From contig NZ_JAFREM010000021.1 of assembly GCF_017377575.1 (NCBI RefSeq), positions 20,662 to 84,661 on the forward strand: a stretch of DNA of 64,000 nucleotides, in the 5' to 3' direction. Every line of letters starts with the position of its first letter. Positions within the stretch are counted from its first letter, which is position 1. Positions 30,056 to 38,827 of this stretch are shown one piece after another. Origin of the DNA: Candidatus Enterococcus moelleringii (GTDB taxonomy: Bacteria; Bacillota; Bacilli; Lactobacillales; Enterococcaceae). The notes under the pieces were generated by a model. That model was not told the origin of the DNA. It did no database searches and saw only the letters and a program-made list of their open reading frames with translations. Both the position numbers and the translations under genes were made by a program.

Positions 30056-30533
30056 GCTTTTTATCTCTCTCATCTAATAAAATGTAAATAAAGATCATCG
30101 CTACACCGATCACCAACGCCATATCCGCAATATTGAATATCGGAAAGTTGATAAAGTCTAGTTGAAACATATCGACCACGTATCCTAAGCGCAGACGATC
30201 GATGAAATTCCCTACTGCTCCTGCCAAAAACAAACTCAAACCAATGGTCAGCCACTTGCTGTCGTGAAGATGCTTGGACAAATAATAAATCCCAGCAACC
30301 ACCGCCGCAATGGTAATGATAATGAAGAAAACTCGTTGACCCTCCAGCAAGCTAAACGCTCCGCCGGTATTATGAATGTAGGTCAAAGACAAAACCTTGG
30401 GAATCACTTCCTGCATGTCTCCCAAATTAAAATTTCCCACAATCCAAAGCTTCAACCATTGATCCGCGCCAATGATGACAGCACTCAAAATTAAATATAC
30501 AGCTAACAATAAACTACTCCTCTTTCTGAACAT
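30045..30533 (-). CDS. lspA: Lipoprotein signal peptidase (signal peptidase II)
   Basis: This 162-residue membrane aspartyl protease cleaves lipoprotein signal peptides after lipid attachment. Four hydrophobic helices are visible. Family motifs are NTGGAFSLLEG (about residue 56), AGAVGNFIDRLRLGYVVD with the first catalytic Asp (about 105-122), and FNIADMALVIG with the second (about 133-143). It overlaps both neighbours, rluD downstream and the CBS gene upstream, giving a compact three-gene unit. Confidence 0.96.
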   Translation of the reverse strand: MFRKRSSLLLAVYLILSAVIIGADQWLKLWIVGNFNLGDMQEVIPKVLSLTYIHNTGGAFSLLEGQRVFFIIITIAAVVAGIYYLSKHLHDSKWLTIGLSLFLAGAVGNFIDRLRLGYVVDMFQLDFINFPIFNIADMALVIGVAMIFIYILLDERDKKHGK

Positions 30534-31212
30534 AAATATCCCGCGGTCGAATAATCCCTAGCAAATTGCCGTCAGGATCGCCATCTTTGGTAATCAAGAC
30601 CGCTTCTAAGGTAGTCTGCGCCCGGAACATCTCTTCCACCTCAGCCACCTTAGTCTCCGCATCGACAAAATGGAAGTTGGTACTCTTGCCATTGGACTGA
30701 AGCAAATCCTCCGCCTTCTTGCCCTCCAAATTAACCGGACCTTCTAAACTAGCTTGCGCAAAGAACAAACCAATCGTCCGCAACGTCACTAAGCCCTTGA
30801 ACTCTCCCCGATGATAGACCGGGAATTGCGAGAAACGTTTTTCCGCCACAATCTCCATAATACTACGTAAAGGCAAGTTCTGTTCAAAGCCAGTCACCTT
30901 TTTACCAAATCTTGGCAAAACCTTTTCCGGCCGAATCAATACTTCTTCAATCTCCGCAATCCGCTTCACTGCCCAATCATTAGGCTCCGCAATTACAAAG
31001 TCATCCGCAATCTGATCATGCACAATCGCATTGCGCAGCTGCGCCAGCTGCAGCAAATCATTTTCATTATTGCCCACCAAAACACCTTTACGCTTAGACA
31101 GACGACGAACCATCTCACTAAAGCCCATGTTGGCAGGATTATTTAATTGATTCCTTAATTCCTTCTCAATTCGGTTAAATGTACTAAGAAATTCCTCAGC
31201 TCTCTCGCCCAT
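30514..31212 (-). CDS. HEPN-like / CBS-domain protein
   Basis: This 232-residue soluble protein has two parts. Residues 1-90 are helical and contain LRNAIVHD (59-66), in which R60 and H65 match the R-x4-H motif of HEPN ribonuclease and toxin domains. Residues 95-232 form a pair of CBS domains, with SIMEIVAEKRFSQFPVY and GNLLGIIRPRDIYV. CBS pairs bind adenosine nucleotides and often gate an attached domain. A nucleotide-controlled RNA-binding or RNase function is therefore possible (inference); the family is usually left as CBS domain-containing protein. It overlaps lspA by 20 bp and is first in the lspA-rluD unit. A TATACT box lies just upstream. Confidence 0.8.
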   Translation of the reverse strand: MGERAEEFLSTFNRIEKELRNQLNNPANMGFSEMVRRLSKRKGVLVGNNENDLLQLAQLRNAIVHDQIADDFVIAEPNDWAVKRIAEIEEVLIRPEKVLPRFGKKVTGFEQNLPLRSIMEIVAEKRFSQFPVYHRGEFKGLVTLRTIGLFFAQASLEGPVNLEGKKAEDLLQSNGKSTNFHFVDAETKVAEVEEMFRAQTTLEAVLITKDGDPDGNLLGIIRPRDIYVQKEE

Positions 31213-31282
31213 AAATGCGCTCCTTTTTCGTTACTATTCACAGTATAGTAAAAATGAAGGTATAAAGAAAGCAGGAACGACG

Positions 31283-31312
31283 AAAAACTCGGCAAATTTG
31301 GGTTTGCCGAGT
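31283..31312 (-). terminator. Terminator at the left edge of the AT-rich island
   Basis: The stem ACTCGGCAAA/TTTGCCGAGT (31303-31312 with 31287-31296) is followed by TTTTT on the minus strand. It ends the unit containing the small ORF at 31336. Nearly the same arms recur at 36825-36857. Confidence 0.8.
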
Positions 31313-31335
31313 AAGTGGAGCGGATAATTGAAGTA

Positions 31336-31524
31336 TCACCATAGCTTTTTAACGATGTCCCTCTCTGGAATGTGCTTATACAAGCAATTTTCATCCTCAA
31401 CGTAAATGTCATAAGAGTGGTAATTATGTTCAAGAGCTCCCCCGTAATCTGCAAATTCGATAACTCCGTGGAGAGTTTTGTTTTGGAATTGGAATAAGAC
31501 AATATCGTTTATTTGATACATCAT
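31336..31524 (-). CDS. Small protein of unknown function downstream of the defence operon
   Basis: This 62-residue acidic protein begins MMYQINDIVLFQFQNKT. The first 20 residues look like a small beta-barrel (SH3-like) strand pattern, but I do not recognise a family. AGGAGG is present, though 14 nt from the first ATG, longer than ideal. It starts 96 bp after the stop of the SMC-like ATPase on the same strand with no terminator between, and a terminator follows it. It is therefore likely a fourth cistron of the ABC-3C-type operon, or a passenger of the same island. Confidence 0.55.
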   Translation of the reverse strand: MMYQINDIVLFQFQNKTLHGVIEFADYGGALEHNYHSYDIYVEDENCLYKHIPERDIVKKLW

Positions 31525-31619
31525 GAAAGATAGTTAAACCTCCTAAAAATTAGATCAGATCACTACACATTAGATTTTATTGCTAGAAAAATCACAGAAA
31601 TTTCAATAATGAGTCTTAA

Positions 31620-33875
31620 TCAGCCCAAGTATTCAATCTGTAGATTTTTTCTATTTATTGGAATACCTGATTGTTCATATTTGTAGTAGAACATTATCGT
31701 TTTATCTAATTCGTGTGTGGATATAATAATTTGATTATCAGCAAATTCTTGCGTTAATAAATCTACAAAGGAATGCGCACTTAAATCATCAATAGATTGT
31801 AACGGATCATCTATCATGAATAATCTTATACCCTTGTTGGACAAGTATGTTTTTTGCACTGCTAATAGGATTGATATCATTAATCCATTTAATTGTCCTG
31901 CACTTAACATATTAACAATGTCATGTGTTAATGTACCAGAAACGAATTCAATCCTTCTATTATCTATTTTAGCTTCAATACCAAGCCCCATAGGAGATGT
32001 TTGCATAATTCTACCACTAATAATAAAAAGAGGAATTTTGATGTCTTCTAAGAAGTCAGAATTATATTTTTCAATGGATTTCTTATAAACACTACTCAGT
32101 TGTTCTATCTCGTGAATTTTATTATCAATCTTCTCATTGTATAACTTCTTTTTGTCTTCTAAATCTTGCTTAATTAATTCCTGGTCGTGTTTCAGTCGCT
32201 TACTTTTACTATTTAAAGTATAAACTAAATAAGCTTTTTTTTCTTGAATATCAGCTAGTGTAATCATAGGAGTTTCATCATTAAAGTATTGATGTGAGAT
32301 ACTTTCATACTTAACTAAATCAGTAGCGCTTATACTTGTAGAAATAGGCTGTAATCCTCGACGAATTCTTTCTAATAATAAGTTATAGTTATTATCAAAA
32401 GAGTTGTCTGTGTTCATAAAAAAGTTGTATAACTTTTGATCTTTTAATGTATTTTCTAGTTTTTGAGGGTCTATTTCAAACAGACCCTCAAACTCTTCAT
32501 AGTTTTTAATCAATGATTGATAATCCTTAAGATAGTCATCAATTTCTTTAACAAATACTTCGTTCACAAACTGTTCTAAATTGTCTTCTATTTCTTGAAT
32601 TTCTTCTGTTGTTTCTGACTGGTCATCATTTACATAGTTTGTTAAAATATCGTATAATTCAATTAGATTCTCATCGTCCTTGCCACAGTAAGGACAAACA
32701 TTATTTTCCAAAAGATGCACAGCATCATGAATCTGTCTCAACTGGCTTCTTGCTTCATTCAATCTCTTTTTTTGAAGTGTGATTTCTGAAAGTTTGTTTT
32801 CTTTTTTGTGAATTTCCGCATTCAATTCATTTATTTTGTCAATGGATGCTCCAAAGGTTTTCTTAAATAACTCATTATCATATTTTGGACTTTTTTCTTC
32901 GATATATTTTTGTTTAATGATTTCAAATTGTTTTATTTGTATTAATTCTTCTTCTTTCAGCTTCAACTCTTTAATAGTTTTTTCGTGAAACAATGCACAG
33001 TAAAAATCTTTTTCATAAGAAACTAATTCTTCTAAAGTCTTATTATTTTTTTGTGCAATAAAATCACCTCTTAACTCAATAAAAGATTCTATCTGACTAA
33101 TCTCGTCTAAATATTTTTTAACATCTGAAATTTCTACCAACTCTTCATCAAAAGCACAATTAAGCTTTGGAAAAAGCTTTTGATATTTTGCTGATTGGAC
33201 ATTTTCTACATCATCTAACAATATTTTTTTATATTTTTCTATTTTTGTTGAGGACTCATTAATCAAGGTATCTAATCGTGAAACATATTGATCCTTTTTA
33301 TTAAGTAATTCTTTTCTTAAATCGACCAAATACTTATTTTTATCTTTGTCTCTATCTGTTCCTACAATTGAACTAAACTTATCTTTGCGATCTTTGTAAG
33401 GTAACTTTAAAAAGTTCAAAGAATCACTCTGAGAAATATACATACCAATATTGAAAATACTATCCGTAATACCAAAAAAACCATATATTTCATCTTGTTT
33501 TTCAACTGTTTCAGTACTTCCGTCAGGAGACGTTAGCTCAATTAAGGTACTATCGTGATCCCAACAAAAAGTACGTGTTAGAATATACATTCCTTTGTCT
33601 CTTATTGCTATTTCAGCTGTAATAACTGTATTCTTATTTTTATCTTTAGCAACACTACTAAGAGATTCTCTTCCTCTATTGTATAATCCACTAAAAAAAT
33701 GTCCTAGGTCTCCAGTCACTAACAGCTCGATTGCATCAAAAAAGGTGGTTTTTCCATAACCATTCGGACCATCAAGAATCGTAATATTTTGTTTAGATAA
33801 ATCAAAGATAAGCGGCTGATTATACGGGATATTCCTTAAATTGGATATTACCACTCTGTTTATTTTAAATTTCAT
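31620..33875 (-). CDS. Rad50/SMC-like ABC ATPase of an ABC-3C/Lamassu-type defence system
   Basis: This 751-residue ATPase starts at the ATG at 33875, with AGGTGA 5 nt upstream (the GTG at 33884 is less likely). Walker A is GPNGYGKT (36-43), Q-loop YISQS (147-151), ABC signature LSAGQ (657-661), Walker B RLFMIDDP (684-691), D-loop SIDD and H-loop STHE (719-722). Two coiled-coil arms flank a zinc hook CPYC at 394-397. Head motifs at both ends plus a central hook are the Rad50/SMC layout. In ABC three-component and Lamassu systems such an ATPase senses foreign or unusual DNA and releases a nuclease. Its gene overlaps the middle-component gene, which supports joint function. Confidence 0.88.
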   Translation of the reverse strand: MKFKINRVVISNLRNIPYNQPLIFDLSKQNITILDGPNGYGKTTFFDAIELLVTGDLGHFFSGLYNRGRESLSSVAKDKNKNTVITAEIAIRDKGMYILTRTFCWDHDSTLIELTSPDGSTETVEKQDEIYGFFGITDSIFNIGMYISQSDSLNFLKLPYKDRKDKFSSIVGTDRDKDKNKYLVDLRKELLNKKDQYVSRLDTLINESSTKIEKYKKILLDDVENVQSAKYQKLFPKLNCAFDEELVEISDVKKYLDEISQIESFIELRGDFIAQKNNKTLEELVSYEKDFYCALFHEKTIKELKLKEEELIQIKQFEIIKQKYIEEKSPKYDNELFKKTFGASIDKINELNAEIHKKENKLSEITLQKKRLNEARSQLRQIHDAVHLLENNVCPYCGKDDENLIELYDILTNYVNDDQSETTEEIQEIEDNLEQFVNEVFVKEIDDYLKDYQSLIKNYEEFEGLFEIDPQKLENTLKDQKLYNFFMNTDNSFDNNYNLLLERIRRGLQPISTSISATDLVKYESISHQYFNDETPMITLADIQEKKAYLVYTLNSKSKRLKHDQELIKQDLEDKKKLYNEKIDNKIHEIEQLSSVYKKSIEKYNSDFLEDIKIPLFIISGRIMQTSPMGLGIEAKIDNRRIEFVSGTLTHDIVNMLSAGQLNGLMISILLAVQKTYLSNKGIRLFMIDDPLQSIDDLSAHSFVDLLTQEFADNQIIISTHELDKTIMFYYKYEQSGIPINRKNLQIEYLG

Positions 33876-34611
33876 CTTGCTCACCTGCCATTATTTCATT
33901 AACCATATCATTTGCAATTTCTTCAGGAGTTATCTCACCGATCCATGAATCTAGTGATTCATTAAGAAACCTCATCTGTTCACCATTTTCTCTATGATCA
34001 ATATCTTTGTTAACTCGATTTTGAACCGAGTTAAATGAAATTTCCGCGAAATCTAGTTGAATAATTGGCAACTTTATAGCTAGTCTTGGGAGTAATTGTA
34101 ATGATAAACTAATTCTATTGTTAAACAAATTTTCATTATCCCAAAATCTCTTGGTGTGATTCATATTTTTTAATGCATTTTGTAAAAATAATAACTCATC
34201 ATCAGTATATAGACAAACATACTTCTTGAACATAAACTCATTCTCTTCAATACGAATGATAAACTTTTGTAAATCGTCTGTATGGTTCTCAATTTCTGAA
34301 ATAAATACAACATAAGTGTCTTGAGGAATGTATTTGCTGAAATACTTATCAAAGAGTTTTTCAGCATTGCTAATCACCAATTCTGAGAAATCCGAATTAT
34401 TTACTAACTCATTATTTGGAATTTTATTTTTTAATTCAAAGTCATATATCATGACTTTTCGTCCATCAAATATTTTATAGAATGCTACCAAATCCGAGGC
34501 GTCTTTTGGAAATTCTAACCACTCTCCATCTATCAAGGGAAAAGACTTTATCATACTTATAATTTTCGAAAATCTTTTACTCACATTTATCACTCTTCTC
34601 TCGTAATTCAT
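33865..34611 (-). CDS. Middle component of the ABC-3C/Lamassu-type system
   Basis: This 248-residue soluble protein is helix-rich and acidic at the C-terminus (EIANDMVNEIMAGEQDEI), with no catalytic motif I can see. It sits between the nuclease-effector gene (35-bp overlap) and the SMC-like ATPase gene (short overlap). That is the position of the middle component (MC) in ABC-3C systems and of LmuC/DdmB in Lamassu loci. Its expected role is a clasp linking ATPase heads and effector. The ribosome site before the ATG at 34611 is weak, so a downstream GTG near the effector stop codon, used by translational coupling, is possible. Assignment rests mainly on context and size. Confidence 0.7.
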   Translation of the reverse strand: MNYERRVINVSKRFSKIISMIKSFPLIDGEWLEFPKDASDLVAFYKIFDGRKVMIYDFELKNKIPNNELVNNSDFSELVISNAEKLFDKYFSKYIPQDTYVVFISEIENHTDDLQKFIIRIEENEFMFKKYVCLYTDDELLFLQNALKNMNHTKRFWDNENLFNNRISLSLQLLPRLAIKLPIIQLDFAEISFNSVQNRVNKDIDHRENGEQMRFLNESLDSWIGEITPEEIANDMVNEIMAGEQDEI

Positions 34612-36304
34612 TTACAAAGCTAGCTCTGTCAATTATTTTGATGTCATTCTCACTAACGTTAATATTTTGATTTCCTTCTTTGCTATTACTACTTTCTTCA
34701 GGAAGAAACCTCTTTTTTATCTCTTTATAGTTCGTAACATTATTTTCCATAACACTCTCCAAAATGGGGCCTTCTGGTTTTATTGCTGTCAAAGCCTTCC
34801 CCTGAATCGCACTGTATATTTCAACATTATTAATAATATTGGATAATCTGATAGCAATCGACTTACCGAATTTCTCGCTTCCAAAATCTAAGAGAGTAGG
34901 AATTATATAGTTTTCGCGCCCCATATCAAGCATGTGATAAGCTGGATTCCAACAATAGTCATCAACATAAGAAAACTCAAACTGATATAACAAGTTTTTT
35001 ATTTCTTTCTTTGAAAAAGTTTCAACAAGCTTTTTGAGATGATCAATTTTTTCCAAATGCAAAATTTGATCTGGATTTAAGATTGGAATATAATCTATTA
35101 AATTTGTTGCTAAAAAATTGTCTCTAAGAGAAGGTATTGAGCAAGTATCACAATCATATTGTGAATAACCATTTCTACACTCATCGCATCTTGATTCGAT
35201 CACCTCAACTAAGTTTTCGCACACAGATAGATATAATATTTCGTATGTAGAAAAGATTGCACTCTCTTCTTTTTCATTAATAGAAGTTCTAATACTTTTC
35301 CAAAAATCCTGATTTAGATTCAGATGATAACTACTCTTATTTTCATGGATATTACTTACTCGTTGGTCTAAAAGACCACATAAATTTTCATAAACCACTT
35401 TAATAGTAAACTTATCTGTCGGCTCACCTATTTTCGCTAAAAGTTTTGCGAGCTCTTCTTTTATTTTTTTTGGTATTTCTAGAAGCTGAATACTGTCATA
35501 GAGTTTAACCGGACATTCTGCTTTCCAATTTCCTACAGGTATCGCAGACATTAGAATACATTCCGCCGTACTAGGATTCGCACCTTCATTACGATGATCT
35601 AGTAATTGTTTAATAGCTTTCGAATAATTACTAAATGTTCTTGAAGCTAAAGCCGCTTTGACTTGAATATATTCAACAGGGATATCTCTTTCATAAAGAA
35701 CGAAATCTTCTTTCAATTCTATTTCAATCGAATAATTATCTAGTATTTTTTTTACCTCTGTTTCACTTGTTCCATCGTCCCAAAGTGCATTAATTTTTGT
35801 GATTGCTCTAAATATCACGCACTTTCCTTGGTAGTTAAATCCACTCCATGTTGGAATTGCATCGTTATCATTAAAACTCTTATTACCCAGCGGAACAGCT
35901 TTAAACTTACTCAACAATTCCTTTTTCTTTACAATAGGATTATTAGTTTCAAAAAAGCTGACCTTTAAGTTTGCTCTATCAACAATTTGCCATAGCACTT
36001 TGGCGCTTTTAGGTTCTAAATCTGGTGGTATTTCTTCTTTACTTAGTTTGCTATAATCACTGATACTTTGATACATATTATTTGAAGAAGCTATCAGTAA
36101 AACTTCTTTGTCAGTTTTTTTATAATGATCTTCCAACTTATTACAAGAGACCGATGAAAAGTGCTTATCACTATTTTGAGCGAACTTTACTTCCCTAGAT
36201 TCATCAAACTTAATAATAAAAACTCCCATAAGTTTTTCGTCTGATCTTAATTGATTTAAACATTCATTTATTGAATACCACTTATCTATCTCTACATCCA
36301 TCAT
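34577..36304 (-). CDS. Cap4-like nuclease effector of the ABC-3C/Lamassu-type system
   Basis: This 575-residue protein starts at the ATG at 36304 (AAAGGAATGGTTTG upstream). Residues about 150-235 look like a DUF4297/Cap4-type restriction-endonuclease fold. It has TWSGFNYQGKCVIFRAI (152-168), acidic IEIELKED (193-200) and YIQVKAA (212-218), giving an E/D...Q-x-K active site. A Cys pair of pairs, CDEC (373-376) and CDTC (385-388), suggests a small zinc knuckle in the C-terminal half. About 145 residues precede the nuclease domain and are unassigned; in most Cap4-type effectors the nuclease is N-terminal. Expected action is degradation of DNA on phage or plasmid sensing. Confidence 0.75.
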   Translation of the reverse strand: MMDVEIDKWYSINECLNQLRSDEKLMGVFIIKFDESREVKFAQNSDKHFSSVSCNKLEDHYKKTDKEVLLIASSNNMYQSISDYSKLSKEEIPPDLEPKSAKVLWQIVDRANLKVSFFETNNPIVKKKELLSKFKAVPLGNKSFNDNDAIPTWSGFNYQGKCVIFRAITKINALWDDGTSETEVKKILDNYSIEIELKEDFVLYERDIPVEYIQVKAALASRTFSNYSKAIKQLLDHRNEGANPSTAECILMSAIPVGNWKAECPVKLYDSIQLLEIPKKIKEELAKLLAKIGEPTDKFTIKVVYENLCGLLDQRVSNIHENKSSYHLNLNQDFWKSIRTSINEKEESAIFSTYEILYLSVCENLVEVIESRCDECRNGYSQYDCDTCSIPSLRDNFLATNLIDYIPILNPDQILHLEKIDHLKKLVETFSKKEIKNLLYQFEFSYVDDYCWNPAYHMLDMGRENYIIPTLLDFGSEKFGKSIAIRLSNIINNVEIYSAIQGKALTAIKPEGPILESVMENNVTNYKEIKKRFLPEESSNSKEGNQNINVSENDIKIIDRASFVNELREKSDKCE

Positions 36305-36824
36305 CAAACCATTCCTTTCGAAAAAATCCTATTTTCGTTTATTTCGAAATTGTTTGGTACCACCATCCCCTTCAAAAAACACAATATTAAATTCTATCAT
36401 TATCGTTATCTGTAAATAGCGTTCACAACTTATAAAAGTATTCTCATTTTTTACCTGATTTTACTATCATTCTATGCCTTTATCTCTTTTCCTTATCCTC
36501 ACATGACGTTAACTACAACATGTCTGTCCAGAGAAGGCGTTCATTCTTTTTAGATATCTAATATTTTCTTTCAACACATAAAATTACCGATTAGTATTTC
36601 CCATTATAAACTATGATACGATCATATATTTAATCACTTCATAATTGCCCATATAACGGTCATAATGAGTCATAAAAGTCACTACTTTATATTTGACAGC
36701 AAAATAAATTAAGCCACTTCTGTACAATCAATCACTCATAATTTCAAACAAATCAAAAATAACCACTTGATTTTAGTTTACAGCCAACTTAATACAATAA
36801 TGATTTTTACATTAAGAAAAACAC
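36305..36824. other. Non-coding AT-rich stretch upstream of the defence operon
   Basis: There is no convincing gene in these 520 bp. Two copies of the palindrome TTTCGAAA lie 26 bp apart (36316-36323 and 36342-36349), directly upstream of the effector ribosome site, and could be an operator. A -10-like TAGAAT and -35-like TTTACA lie further up, but at poor spacing. The rest is AT-rich without repeats that I could recognise. Confidence 0.5.
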
Positions 36825-36857
36825 AAAAAAACTCGACAAAGATAAAATTGCCGAGTT
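36825..36857 (-). terminator. Terminator of the DUF1643 gene
   Basis: AACTCGGCAA pairs with TTGTCGAGTT (36848-36857 with 36830-36839), followed by a T-run on the minus strand. The stem closely resembles the terminator at 31283-31312. Confidence 0.8.
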
Positions 36858-36864
36858 TCCGTTA

Positions 36865-37530
36865 TTATAATTTTCTACGTTTTGCTAGTTTGAAATCCGG
36901 TATATTTTTTAGTTTTCCACGGATAAGTTCGTTTTCTAAGCATTTATTTGAAACAACCCTAAGATGTTTAGCGTAGTGATTCGATTTGTTTAATTCAGGA
37001 CTTTCGTTATTCTTTGAAAAAAAGCAAACAATCAAATCTTGACTAATTATTGTTTCATATATTTCATTTATTGCTTGTTTTCCGTACACGTTAGTTGGAA
37101 CCCCCGTAGCTAATATGATGTCATAATCATCTTGACACTTCAACAACCTCTCTTTAATATAGAATATATTGTTTTCTAAAACACATGTGTGTTTTTGCTT
37201 TAATTTATCTATTTTTTCTTTTATTTTGTTTGATTTCGTTTCATAAACGGGAAGAGTATTGTATAGGTAAACATCGTTGTACTTTTCCCTAGCATACTTT
37301 AATACACGATTCACTGTTGCATCCGAGTTCTTCAAGTCAGCTTTACTGGGATTCATTAAAATAATCATTAATCCCTTTTTGTCAGAATTGTTATCTAAAG
37401 TAAAATGCATTGAAAAACGAAATAGATCATTTAGTTTTGATTTATTACTATCTAATTCACAATTAATTTCAAGATTTTCTTCTGGATCAAACCATTCAGG
37501 ATAGTATACCTTTCTATCAGATTTCCCCAT
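36865..37530 (-). CDS. DUF1643 family protein
   Basis: This 221-residue soluble protein starts at the ATG at 37530, with AGAAGG 11 nt upstream; the GTG at 37542 is less suitable. Residues 54-80 (LMIILMNPSKADLKNSDATV and on) are the DUF1643 hallmark, a conserved LNPS-x-AD followed by D-x-T. The function of DUF1643 is unknown. The proteins are often found in mobile or phage-related regions. It lies upstream of the ABC-3C-type operon on the same strand, but behind its own terminator and a 520-bp gap, so it is a separate unit in the same AT-rich island. Confidence 0.75.
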   Translation of the reverse strand: MGKSDRKVYYPEWFDPEENLEINCELDSNKSKLNDLFRFSMHFTLDNNSDKKGLMIILMNPSKADLKNSDATVNRVLKYAREKYNDVYLYNTLPVYETKSNKIKEKIDKLKQKHTCVLENNIFYIKERLLKCQDDYDIILATGVPTNVYGKQAINEIYETIISQDLIVCFFSKNNESPELNKSNHYAKHLRVVSNKCLENELIRGKLKNIPDFKLAKRRKL

Positions 37531-37684
37531 TAAAATTGCCACCTTCTAACTAATTATTATAAATTCTTACTGCATGATTGTTTAACACACAAAATTGTTT
37601 TTCTGATAAATTGTATTTTTTGTCTCTACAAATGATTAAAATACATCGTTTCAACCACTAAAAAATATAACCAAACAGTCCTAA

Positions 37685-38827
37685 TTATCCTTCCAAAACT
37701 CCCCTAATCATCCCAACACCCTTCTCCAACTCACCCTGTTCAATCGTCAGTGGTGGCAGAAGTCGCATGGTGTTGTTCCCGGCCTTCAACACAAGCAGCC
37801 CTTTTTTCTGAAGCTCAGAAACTGCCGCGTTCAATGTGTCAGCATCTGTCAACTGAATACCTATCATCAAGCCTTGTCCGCGAACATCCAAGACTTTATC
37901 ACTTGAATCCTTCAAGCTACTCAATGACTTCATTGCATACTCGCCTTTTTTCTTAACTCCGGCTAGGAAGTTTTCATCATTGATGATGTCGATGACTGAC
38001 AAAGCTACGCGGAGCGCTAGCTTGTTGCCGCCAAAGGTGGTGCCGTGGGAGCCGGGTCCGAAGGCGTCTTTTAGTTCTTTTTTGCCTAGCATGGCGCCGA
38101 CTGGGATGCCGTTGCCTAAAGCTTTGGCTAAGGTGAAGATGTCTGGTTCGATTCCGTAACCTTCAAAGGCGTAGAAATTACCGGTTCGGCCGATTCCTGT
38201 TTGAATCTCATCGACGACGAGCAGGGCGCCTTGTTCTTTGCAGAGTTTAGCGACTTGCTGGACGAAGGAGACATCGGCTGGTAATACTCCACCCTCGCCT
38301 TGGATCAGCTCTATCATGACAGCTGCAGTGTTTTGATCCACGATCTGCTGGAGGGGTTCGATTTCATTGTATGGTACGTATTGAAAATCCGGTAAAATAG
38401 GCGCGAAGCCTTCGTGCAGCGCTTCTTGGCCAGTGGCACTTAGAGCGCCGTAAGTCCGTCCGTGGAATGATTGCTGGAAACTGATAATTTTTGATCGTCC
38501 GGTAGCTTTACGGGCTAATTTGATAGCTGCTTCATTGGCTTCGGTTCCGCTGTTGCAGAAGAAGCCGAGATAATTTTTGTTATTGGCTAATTTTTTGGCA
38601 ACATCTTCCTGCAATTTACTGGAATAAAGGTTCGACGTATGCCAAATTAGGTGCATTTGTTTTTCCAGGGCTTGGATTAGCTTGGGGTGTTGATGGCCTA
38701 AGCTGTTTACCCCGATGCCGCTGGTGAAATCCAGGTATTCTTTGCCGGTTTGGTCCACGACATAATTACCGAAGCCTTTGACTAAATCAATGGATTCTCT
38801 TTTGTAATTAGGAAATAGATGAGTCAT
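37685..38827 (-). CDS. argD: Acetylornithine aminotransferase
   Basis: This 380-residue PLP enzyme converts N-acetylglutamate semialdehyde to N-acetylornithine. The PLP-lysine region is TLAKALGNGIPVGAML (about residues 233-248). GVNSLGHQHPKL and FCNSGTEANEAAIKLAR are the substrate and PLP-phosphate motifs. I start it at the ATG at 38827, which overlaps the argB stop as ATGA and has GAAGGTG upstream. The longer reading from 38863 lies inside argB. It is the last gene of argCJBD; no clear terminator follows. Confidence 0.94.
   Translation of the reverse strand: MTHLFPNYKRESIDLVKGFGNYVVDQTGKEYLDFTSGIGVNSLGHQHPKLIQALEKQMHLIWHTSNLYSSKLQEDVAKKLANNKNYLGFFCNSGTEANEAAIKLARKATGRSKIISFQQSFHGRTYGALSATGQEALHEGFAPILPDFQYVPYNEIEPLQQIVDQNTAAVMIELIQGEGGVLPADVSFVQQVAKLCKEQGALLVVDEIQTGIGRTGNFYAFEGYGIEPDIFTLAKALGNGIPVGAMLGKKELKDAFGPGSHGTTFGGNKLALRVALSVIDIINDENFLAGVKKKGEYAMKSLSSLKDSSDKVLDVRGQGLMIGIQLTDADTLNAAVSELQKKGLLVLKAGNNTMRLLPPLTIEQGELEKGVGMIRGVLEG

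Noticed and set aside
31155..31502. A 115-codon minus-strand frame overlapping the CBS gene start and the small ORF
   Set aside because: It crosses the terminator at 31283-31312 and the CBS gene start and has no ribosome site; the 62-residue frame has a better one.
36305..36824. CRISPR array or phage attachment site in the AT-rich spacer
   Set aside because: There are no regularly spaced repeats, and no integrase or tRNA gene nearby.
36767..36976. A 69-codon plus-strand frame at the end of the DUF1643 gene
   Set aside because: It overlaps the terminator and the DUF1643 gene and has no ribosome site.
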